A stretch of 64,000 nt of DNA from Pseudomonas lurida (lineage in GTDB: Bacteria > Pseudomonadota > Gammaproteobacteria > Pseudomonadales > Pseudomonadaceae). This document shows, piece after piece, positions 19,913 through 26,980 of the stretch. The first letter of the stretch is position 1. Each line of letters begins with the position of its first letter. A program made the translations under genes and the position numbers. Under the pieces are notes generated by a model. It saw nothing but the letters and a program-made list of their open reading frames with translations. It had not been told where the DNA came from and made no database searches. The stretch lies in assembly GCF_013522705.1 (NCBI RefSeq), contig NZ_JAAMRE010000024.1, positions 1 to 64,000 on the forward strand. Direction: 5' to 3'.

Positions 19913-21307
19913 TTAAAGAATGTTGAATGGGATGGTGGTGACCAGACGGAATTCTTTGATGCTGCCGTCGGACTGGAACTCGCTGCCACGGTGCTCAACA
20001 TACGTCGCGCGCACGGTCGTGGCTTTGAGCGGACCGCTTTGCAGGGCGTAAGAGGCGCCTACACCGTATTCCTGATGCTTCTCGCCGTCTTGAGACTGGA
20101 TGCCGTCGTAGGCGAACTTGGCCCGGCCATTGTTGCCGGTGTAGTGGGTGCCGTCGATGTCCCAGCCGCGGGCCGAGTAGGCGTTGAACTTCAAGCCTGG
20201 CACACCGTATTCGGCCATGTTGATGGCGTAGGCGATCTGGAAGGACTTCTCGTTCGGGCCGTTGAAGTCCGAGGTCAGGGAGTTGGCCAGGTAGATGCCG
20301 TTGGTTTCGTGCAGGTAGTCGAAGTACTCGTTACCGTTCACTTGCTGGTAAGCGAAGGTCAGGCTGTGTGCCTGGTGAGTCAGTCCCAGGGACAGGGAGA
20401 AGGTATCGTTGTCGATTTCCCCCATCTCTTTTTTGCCTTCATCGACCGTCTTGTAGTAGTTGAAACCGGTGGTCAGCCCCAGTTGTTGAGCGTCGCCCAG
20501 TTCGTGGGTAGCGCCGAAGTAGTACTGGTTCCAGAAGTCCTTCACGTTGGCGGCAAAGAAGCTGGTTTTCAGGCTTTTCAGCGGCTGATAGTTCACGCCC
20601 AGAGTGGAGACTTTGTCGGTCTCAACGCCATTGCCGTATTCGCTGCGGAATTTCGACAGACTCTGCTCGGTACGTGGCGAAACGCGGTCAAACACGCCGC
20701 CCTGGAACGACAGGTTGCTGAATTCTTCGCTGTTGAAGCTCACACCTTCAAAGCTTGAAGGCAGTGCACGGTTGCCGATGGTGTCGACGATGCCGCTGCT
20801 GAAATTCTGGCGACCGGCGGTCAACGTGGTGTTGGATACGCGGAACTGCACGTTGGCCAGGCCCAGTTTGCTCCATTGGTCGACGGCGTCGCCGTTGGAG
20901 TCGGCCAGGGTGCGGTTGGAGCCGCCTTTGATGTCACGCTTGCTGCGGTCCAGGACCAGCGCGTTGTAAACCGCTACTTCAGTCTTGACACCGACAGTGC
21001 CCTGGGTGAACCCCGAGCTGGCGTTAAGGATAGTGCCCTGCACCCAGTTGGTACGGTTACGGTCGGTGCGGGTTTCGCCGTGCTTCTGGTAGGAAAAGGT
21101 GCCGCCACGGTATTTGCTTTCGTGGGAATACCAGTTACGCGTGGTGCCGCCCAGAGTGAAATCTTCGATAAAACCCTTGGCTTCGCTTTGCGCACTGGTG
21201 CCTGCCAATGTCGTCGGAACGAAGTCCTGGCTGGCCGGTTCTGCGTAGGCGGTGGCCGTGATGCTGCTGATGGCCAGGGCCAGAAGCGCTTTGCTGCTCA
21301 GTTTCAT
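19913..21307 (-). CDS. opdP: OprD-family outer-membrane porin (dipeptide porin)
   Basis: A 464-residue porin with signal peptide (residues 1-22, ending ATAYA), an 18-strand OprD-type barrel (GFIEDFTLGGTTRNWY, LGLANVQFRVSNTTLTAGRQ, KSFQIAYAINMAEYGVPGLK) and a C-terminal TTIPFNIL. The OprD family passes amino acids, peptides or aromatic acids. Position within the dpp cluster supports a peptide role like P. aeruginosa OpdP (PA4501 by memory). Start 21307 has GGAGCTTCACCC before the ATG. The symbol rests on context; the family assignment is firm. Confidence 0.88.
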   Translation of the reverse strand: MKLSSKALLALAISSITATAYAEPASQDFVPTTLAGTSAQSEAKGFIEDFTLGGTTRNWYSHESKYRGGTFSYQKHGETRTDRNRTNWVQGTILNASSGFTQGTVGVKTEVAVYNALVLDRSKRDIKGGSNRTLADSNGDAVDQWSKLGLANVQFRVSNTTLTAGRQNFSSGIVDTIGNRALPSSFEGVSFNSEEFSNLSFQGGVFDRVSPRTEQSLSKFRSEYGNGVETDKVSTLGVNYQPLKSLKTSFFAANVKDFWNQYYFGATHELGDAQQLGLTTGFNYYKTVDEGKKEMGEIDNDTFSLSLGLTHQAHSLTFAYQQVNGNEYFDYLHETNGIYLANSLTSDFNGPNEKSFQIAYAINMAEYGVPGLKFNAYSARGWDIDGTHYTGNNGRAKFAYDGIQSQDGEKHQEYGVGASYALQSGPLKATTVRATYVEHRGSEFQSDGSIKEFRLVTTIPFNIL

Positions 21308-21439
21308 GGGTGAAGCTCCTTTGGTTCTCTTTTTTTATGCCGGTCTTTTTAGGTGAACCGGCTATTGGTGTGTAACTCGTTCAAGCCATTGCAAACGTTT
21401 GCCGTAGGAAAAATCCCAATCAAAGGCTGCACGTTTGCA

Positions 21440-21460
21440 GCAGGGCGGCATTCGCCCTGC
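21440..21460 (-). terminator. Hairpin before porin gene
   Basis: An 8-base inverted repeat GCAGGGCG / CGCCCTGC with a five-base loop lies 18 bases past the stop of the binding-protein gene ending at 21478. No T tract follows on the minus strand. Confidence 0.4.
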
Positions 21461-21477
21461 GCAATCCGGTTATTTTC

Positions 21478-23082
21478 TTATGGGGTAATACTGACGCCCG
21501 AGAACACGTTGCGGCCGAAGGGGCTGACTTTGAACCCTTCGACTTTGACGCTTAACGGCTGGTTGACCGTCGAGTGGGCGACCGGCGTGATCGGCACCTG
21601 CTGCTTGAGCAGTTGCTGCGCCTGTTTGTATAGAACAGTCCTTTGTTCACGGTCGGTTACGACCTTGGCTTGCTTGATCAGCTTGTCGTACGCCGGGTCA
21701 CACCACATCGAGTAGTTGTTCCCGCCGATGGCGTCGCAGCTGTACAGAGTGCCCAGCCAGTTGTCCGGGTCACCGTTGTCGCCGGTCCAGCCGATCAGGC
21801 TGACATCGTGCTCACCGTTCTTGGTGCGCTTGATGTATTCACCCCACTCGTAGCTGACGATCTTGACCTTGAGGCCGATCTTGGCCCAGTCGCTTTGCAG
21901 CATCTCGGCCATCAGCTTGGCGTTGGGGTTGTACGGACGCTGCACCGGCATCGCCCACAGGGTGATCTCGGTGCCTTCCTTCACGCCGGCGGCCTTGAGC
22001 AGTTCCTTGGCTTTTTCCGGGTTGTAGGCGGCGTCTTTGATAGTGTCGTCGTAGGACCACTGGGTCGGCGGCATGGCATTGACCGCCAATTGCCCGGCGC
22101 CCTGGTACACGGCGTTCAGAATGCTCGGCTTGTTCACCGCCATGTCCAGCGCCTGGCGCACTTCAAGCTGGTCGAAGGGCTTGTGGCGCACGTTGTAAGC
22201 GATGTAGCCCAGGTTGAAGCCGGGTTTGGTCAGCAATTGCAGGTTCGGGTCGGCCTTGAGCGCATCGACGTCGGCGGGACGCGGATGCAGGGTCACCTGG
22301 CATTCGCCGGCCTTGAGCTTTTGCACACGCACCGATGCGTCGGTGTTGATGGCGAAAATCAGTTGGTCGAGCTTCACGCGGCTCGGGTCCCAGTACTGTT
22401 TGTTGGCCACGTAACGGATCTGCGAGTCTTTCTGGTAGCGCTGGAATACAAACGGCCCGGTACCGATCGGCTTCTGGTTGATGTCGCTGGGCTTGCCTTC
22501 TTTGAGCAGTTGCTCGGCGTATTCGGCCGACAGGATTGCGGCGAAGCTCATGGCGATGTTTTGCACGAACGCGGCGTCCACCGTGTTCAGGGTCATCACC
22601 ACGGTGTACGGGTCGGTTTTCTCGACCTTGGCGATGTTCTTGCTCAGGCTCATCCCGTTGAAGTACGGAAACTCAGTGGGGTAGGCCTTGCGGAAGGGAT
22701 GTTCAGGGTCAAGCATGCGGTTGAAGGTGAACAGCACGTCGTCGGCATTGAAGTCGCGCGTCGGCTTGAATTCCTTGTTGCTGTGGAACTTCACCCCTTC
22801 ACGCAGGTGGAAGGTGTAGGTCAGGCCGTCGTCGGAAATATCCCATTTGGTCGCCAGGCCGGGCACCACGTTGGTCTCGCCTTTTTCAAACTCGACCAGG
22901 CGGTTATACAGCGGCTCGGCCACGTCGTTATCGGTGGCGGTGGTGTATTGCGCGGTGTCGAACCCTGCCGGGCTGCCTTCGGAGCAGAACACCAGGCTCT
23001 TTCTGTCGGCGGCTTGGCCCATCGTGGCCACGGCCAGCAGGCTGGTGCCAAAAATTGCGGATAGAACGGTGGTATGGCGCAT
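21478..23082 (-). CDS. Dipeptide-binding protein (SBP_bac_5), paralog 3
   Basis: A 534-residue periplasmic binding protein with a signal peptide of about 24 residues (LSAIFGTSLLAVATMGQA) followed by LVFCSEGSPAGFDTAQYTT. It carries the same blocks as its neighbours (NRMLDPEHPFRKAYPTEFPY, QKPIGTGPFVFQRYQKDSQI, MPPTQWSYDDTIKDA). It is clearly a tandem paralog of the genes at 23387 and 25274. AAGGATCGG precedes the ATG. It probably feeds DppBCDF with a different peptide set. Confidence 0.92.
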   Translation of the reverse strand: MRHTTVLSAIFGTSLLAVATMGQAADRKSLVFCSEGSPAGFDTAQYTTATDNDVAEPLYNRLVEFEKGETNVVPGLATKWDISDDGLTYTFHLREGVKFHSNKEFKPTRDFNADDVLFTFNRMLDPEHPFRKAYPTEFPYFNGMSLSKNIAKVEKTDPYTVVMTLNTVDAAFVQNIAMSFAAILSAEYAEQLLKEGKPSDINQKPIGTGPFVFQRYQKDSQIRYVANKQYWDPSRVKLDQLIFAINTDASVRVQKLKAGECQVTLHPRPADVDALKADPNLQLLTKPGFNLGYIAYNVRHKPFDQLEVRQALDMAVNKPSILNAVYQGAGQLAVNAMPPTQWSYDDTIKDAAYNPEKAKELLKAAGVKEGTEITLWAMPVQRPYNPNAKLMAEMLQSDWAKIGLKVKIVSYEWGEYIKRTKNGEHDVSLIGWTGDNGDPDNWLGTLYSCDAIGGNNYSMWCDPAYDKLIKQAKVVTDREQRTVLYKQAQQLLKQQVPITPVAHSTVNQPLSVKVEGFKVSPFGRNVFSGVSITP

Positions 23083-23386
23083 GACGATCCCGATCCTTGT
23101 TTGTAGTTGTCATCAGCGAGCAATCGCCCTGCCTTTCGGGCAGGGAAACATCACTGATCCCACGCACAGCAAGTGACTTTCCCAAATGGGTATCTCTGCT
23201 GTCCTACGACGTTATGGGTCGCGGACTTCGCAGTAAATGCGCCAAATCGGATTGACCTTGTAGGCAACGGAGTCGCGCATCGCAGTTCGTTGCTGTAGGA
23301 CGCAACGGATGTGAACGTGGTCTGTTTCCTACCGGCCTGGCAGATGCAATAACGGCGACGTTATGAAGCGTCGCCGTTATTGATCC
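23083..23386. other. Intergenic region between binding-protein paralogs 2 and 3, 304 bp
   Basis: This contains the terminator hairpin at 23347-23382 and presumably a promoter for the paralog at 21478-23082. A long-range inverted pair GTCCTAC / GTAGGAC is visible near 23200 and 23300. No gene is seen; in P. aeruginosa I recall the regulator psdR and peptidase mdpA in the equivalent area, and neither is here. Confidence 0.5.
23347..23382 (-). terminator. Strong hairpin after binding-protein paralog 2
   Basis: A perfect 14-base inverted repeat CAATAACGGCGACG / CGTCGCCGTTATTG with an eight-base loop starts four bases past the stop codon. The AT-rich foot of the stem (TTATTG on the minus strand) partly serves as the U tract. 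Confidence 0.7.
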
Positions 23387-25015
23387 TTACTTGCCGCTTA
23401 CGCTAACGCCATAGAACGAGTTCAGGCCGAATGGGCTGATCTTGAAGTCCTGCACGGTGTTACGCATGGGTTGATACACCGTCGAGTGCGCGATAGGTGT
23501 CATCGGGACTGCATCTTTGAGGATATGTTGCGCCTGCTTGTACAGCTCGGTGCGTTTAGCGACGTCGGAAGTGGCCTTGGCCTCCTTCACGATGCCGTCG
23601 AATTTCTTGTCACACCACTTGGAGAAGTTGTTGCCGGACAGCGAGTCGCAGCCGAACAGCACGTTCAGCCAGTTGTCCGGGTCACCATTGTCGCCGCTCC
23701 AGCCAATGATCATGGCCTGGTTCTCGCCGCCTTTGGAGCGCTTGATGTACTCGCCCCACTCGTAGCTGGTGATCTTGACCTTCAGGCCGATCTTGGACCA
23801 GTCGTTCTGCAGCATCTCTGCCATCAGCTTGGCGTTCGGGTTGTACGGACGCTGAACCGGCATGGCCCACAGCACGATTTCGGTGCCTTCCTTGACGCCG
23901 GCTTCCTTGAGCAGCGCCTTGGCTTTCTCAGGGTCGTACTTGGCATCTTTGATGGTGGTGTCATAGGACCACTGGGTCGGCGGCATGGCGTTGACGGCCA
24001 GTTGCCCCGCGCCCTGGTAGACGGAGTCGATGATCTGCTGCTTGTTCACCGCCATGTCCAGCGCCTGGCGCACGCGCAGGTCAGCCAGCGGGTTGGGCTG
24101 GTCGCTGCCCTTGACCTTGTCCATGACGTTGTAGGCCACGTAGCCCAGGTTGAAACCGGCCTGGTGCGGCAGTTTCAGGTCCTTGTCTTCGCCCAGTGCC
24201 TTGAGGTCGGCCGGACGCGGGAAAAGGGTGATCTGGCATTCGTTTTTCTTGAGCTTCTGGATGCGCACCGACGGGTCGGTGGTGATGGCGAAGATCAGGT
24301 TGTCGATCTTCACGTCTTCGGGCTTCCAGTAATCCTTGTTGCCGGTGTAACGAATGTTGGAGTCTTTCTGGTAGCTCTTGAACACGAACGGGCCAGTGCC
24401 GACAGGCTTCTGGTTGATGTCCGCAGGCTTGCCTTCTTTCAACAGCTGGGCTGCGTATTCGGCCGATTGGATCGACGCGAAGCTCATGGCCAGGTTCTGG
24501 ATAAATGCCGCATCCACGGTGCCAAGGGTGAACTTGACGGTGTGGTCATCGATTTTCTCGATGTTCTTGATATTGGTGTCCATCCCCATGTCCGTGAAGT
24601 ACGGGAACTCGGTAGGGTAGGCCTTACGGAATGGATCGTCTTTATTGATCATCCGGTTAAAGGTGAACAGTACGTCGTCGGCCGAGAATTCACGAGTGGG
24701 CTTGAAGTACGGGGTGGTATGGAACTTGACGCCTTCACGCAGGTGGAAGGTGTAGGTCAGGCCATCCGGGGACACATCCCAGCTGGTGGCCAGGCCAGGT
24801 ACCACGGCGGTGCCGCCGCGCTCGAACTGACTGAGGCGGTTGAACATGGTTTCGGCCGAAGCATCGAAGTCTGTTCCGGTGGTGTACTGGCCTGGATCGA
24901 AACCGGCCGGGCTCCCCTCGGAGCAGAACACCAGGTTAGCCGCCGCGTGGGCGAAAGGGGCCGCGGCCATAAGGCCAGCGCTGACTAATAGCGGAAGGAC
25001 TGCGTGTTTAAGCAT
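23387..25015 (-). CDS. Dipeptide-binding protein (SBP_bac_5), paralog 2
   Basis: A 542-residue periplasmic binding protein. The signal peptide is about residues 1-25 (AVLPLLVSAGLMAAAPFAHA) and the mature start is LVFCSEGSPAGFDPGQYTTG. It shares long identical blocks with the neighbours and has a short insertion (VMDKVKGSDQPNPLADL) that the other two upstream paralogs lack. The ATG at 25015 has GAGG five bases upstream; the ATG at 25039 lies before that ribosome binding site and is not preferred. Confidence 0.92.
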   Translation of the reverse strand: MLKHAVLPLLVSAGLMAAAPFAHAAANLVFCSEGSPAGFDPGQYTTGTDFDASAETMFNRLSQFERGGTAVVPGLATSWDVSPDGLTYTFHLREGVKFHTTPYFKPTREFSADDVLFTFNRMINKDDPFRKAYPTEFPYFTDMGMDTNIKNIEKIDDHTVKFTLGTVDAAFIQNLAMSFASIQSAEYAAQLLKEGKPADINQKPVGTGPFVFKSYQKDSNIRYTGNKDYWKPEDVKIDNLIFAITTDPSVRIQKLKKNECQITLFPRPADLKALGEDKDLKLPHQAGFNLGYVAYNVMDKVKGSDQPNPLADLRVRQALDMAVNKQQIIDSVYQGAGQLAVNAMPPTQWSYDTTIKDAKYDPEKAKALLKEAGVKEGTEIVLWAMPVQRPYNPNAKLMAEMLQNDWSKIGLKVKITSYEWGEYIKRSKGGENQAMIIGWSGDNGDPDNWLNVLFGCDSLSGNNFSKWCDKKFDGIVKEAKATSDVAKRTELYKQAQHILKDAVPMTPIAHSTVYQPMRNTVQDFKISPFGLNSFYGVSVSGK

Positions 25016-25225
25016 GTTGGCCTCATGATTTGTTGTCATTTTTGGTGGTGAGGGCGACCTCGTGAGTCGGCCTGCGGATACTTATGCAGGCGCCATACCC
25101 ATTGCAAGATGTTGAACAGTTGCAAGGCGGAAAGAGTGGTACGAACGTACAGGAATGTCGCAATTATGAAAGTTTCGACATAATTGCACGTCTTTTGAGG
25201 GTTTTTTCGGTGCAGCGGCCGCACC

Positions 25226-25266
25226 AAAAAAGCCCCACCGAGGCGTCTAGCGCACTCGGTTGGGGC
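25226..25266 (-). terminator. Rho-independent terminator after binding-protein paralog 1
   Basis: On the minus strand, GCCCCAACCGAG pairs with CTCGGTGGGGC around a loop, followed directly by TTTTTT (25226-25231). It begins just past the stop codon at 25274. Confidence 0.85.
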
Positions 25267-25273
25267 GCGGTTG

Positions 25274-26875
25274 TTACTTCTCCAGACTCACCCCGTAGAA
25301 CGGCGTCAGCCCAAATGGGCTGATCTTGAAGTCCTGGACCTCCTTGCGCAGGGGTTGGAAAACCGTCGAGTTTGCAATAGGCGTTATAGGTACTTGTTCC
25401 TTAAGGATTTTTTGCGCCTGTTGATACCACTTGATGCGCTGCTCGCGGTCGTTGCTGACTTTGGCCTGCTGCACCAGTTTGTCGTATGCCGGGTTACACC
25501 ATTTGGCGTAGTTGCTGCCCTTGACTGCGGCACAACTGTAGAGCACGCCCAGCCAGTTATCCGGGTCGCCGTTGTCGCCGGTCCAGCCATAAATCATCGC
25601 GTCATGCTCGCCATTTTTGGCGCGCTTGATGTATTCGCCCCACTCATAGCTGACGATGTTGGCCTTGATGCCTACTTTGGCCCAATCCTGTTGGATCATT
25701 TGCGCCGACATGCGCGCGTTTGGATTGGAAGCGCGTTGCACGGTCATCGCCCACAAATCGATGGTGGTACCTGGTGCAACCCCTGCTTCTTTTAGTAGCG
25801 CCTTGGCCTTGGTCGGGTCGTAGGGCGCGTCCTTCACCGATGGGTCATAAGACCACTGGGCCGGTGGCAGCGCGTTCTGCGCCAATTGTCCGGCGCCCTG
25901 ATACACCGCCTTGATGATGGCGGGTTTGTCGATGGCCATGTCCAGCGCCTGGCGCACCTTGAGCTGGTCCAGCGGCGGGTGGGTCACGTTGTAGGCCAAG
26001 AACCCCAGGTTGAAACCGGCCTGTTGCAGCACGCGCAGGTTGGGGTCCTGTTTCATTATTTCGATGTCGGCCGGGCGCGGGTAACCGCTGACCTGGCATT
26101 CGCCGGCCTTGAGTTTTTGCAGGCGCGAGGCGGCGTCGGGGGTGATAGCGAACACCAGGTTGTCGAGTTTTACGTCCTCGGGTTTCCAATACTGTTTATT
26201 GGCGACGTAGCGAATCTGCGAGTCTTTCTGATAACGCTTGAATACGAACGGCCCGGTGCCCACCGGTTTCTGGTTGATGTCGGCCGCCTTGCCTTCCTTC
26301 AACAGCTGCGTGGCGTATTCGGCGGACTGCACCGAGGCGAAGCTCATGGCCAGGTTTTGCACGAACGAGGCGTCGACGTTGTTCAGGCTGAAACGCACGG
26401 TGTGATCGTCGAGTTTGTCGACGTGCTTGATCGTGGTGTTCAGGCCCATATCGGTGAAATACGGCGACTCGGACGGGTAAGCCCTGCGGAACGGGCTTTG
26501 CGCATCCAACAGGCGATTGAAGGTAAACAGCACGTCGTCGGCATTGAAGTCGCGGGTCGGCGTAAAGAAGTCGGTGGTGTGGAATTTCACCCCTTCGCGC
26601 AGATGAAAGGTGTAGGTCAGGCCGTCGCTGGACACCTCCCAGCTTGTCGCCAGGCCAGGTTCGACTTCGGTACCGCCGCGCTTGAACTGGGTCAGGCGGT
26701 TAAATACGGTTTCGGCGGAGGCATCGAAATCGGTGCCGCTGGTGTACTGGCTGGGGTCGAAGCCGGCGGGGCTGGCTTCGGAGCAATAGACCAGGGTGCT
26801 GGCAGCGTGGGCGAGAGGCATGAAAGCCAGAAGGCTTGCAGCCAGGATCAGCGGTTTCAAGACGGTTCTTTCCAT
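25274..26875 (-). CDS. Dipeptide-binding protein (SBP_bac_5), paralog 1
   Basis: A 533-residue periplasmic binding protein, first of the four in transcription order. Signal peptide about residues 1-24 (LILAASLLAFMPLAHA), then LVYCSEASPAGFDPSQYTSG. It is very close to the next paralog (shared FKRGGTEVEPGLATSWEVSS-like and MPLA/LPPAQWSYD blocks). The ATG at 26875 has AGGAG five bases upstream. A strong terminator follows, so this gene can be expressed alone. Confidence 0.92.
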   Translation of the reverse strand: MERTVLKPLILAASLLAFMPLAHAASTLVYCSEASPAGFDPSQYTSGTDFDASAETVFNRLTQFKRGGTEVEPGLATSWEVSSDGLTYTFHLREGVKFHTTDFFTPTRDFNADDVLFTFNRLLDAQSPFRRAYPSESPYFTDMGLNTTIKHVDKLDDHTVRFSLNNVDASFVQNLAMSFASVQSAEYATQLLKEGKAADINQKPVGTGPFVFKRYQKDSQIRYVANKQYWKPEDVKLDNLVFAITPDAASRLQKLKAGECQVSGYPRPADIEIMKQDPNLRVLQQAGFNLGFLAYNVTHPPLDQLKVRQALDMAIDKPAIIKAVYQGAGQLAQNALPPAQWSYDPSVKDAPYDPTKAKALLKEAGVAPGTTIDLWAMTVQRASNPNARMSAQMIQQDWAKVGIKANIVSYEWGEYIKRAKNGEHDAMIYGWTGDNGDPDNWLGVLYSCAAVKGSNYAKWCNPAYDKLVQQAKVSNDREQRIKWYQQAQKILKEQVPITPIANSTVFQPLRKEVQDFKISPFGLTPFYGVSLEK

Positions 26876-26914
26876 GGAGACTCCTGAAGTGGCAGGCGTA
26901 TAAAAGCTGCCCGA

Positions 26915-26947
26915 ACGAAAACGGCGGTCACCGAGGTTACCGCCGTT
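26915..26947 (-). terminator. Terminator after toxin-like gene
   Basis: On the minus strand, AACGGCGGTAACC pairs with GGTGACCGCCGTT and is followed by TTTCG. It lies between the stop of the gene at 26981 and the start of the binding protein at 26875, isolating the two transcripts. Confidence 0.75.
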
Positions 26948-26980
26948 CAGGGGAGTCAAGTAAGAAGTTATTCGCCGGTT

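Noticed and set aside
21643..24988. Two long plus-strand frames (473 and 505 codons) opposite the binding-protein genes
   Set aside because: Both are mirror frames of the conserved SBP genes and resemble each other only because those genes are paralogs; no ribosome binding site or known domain.
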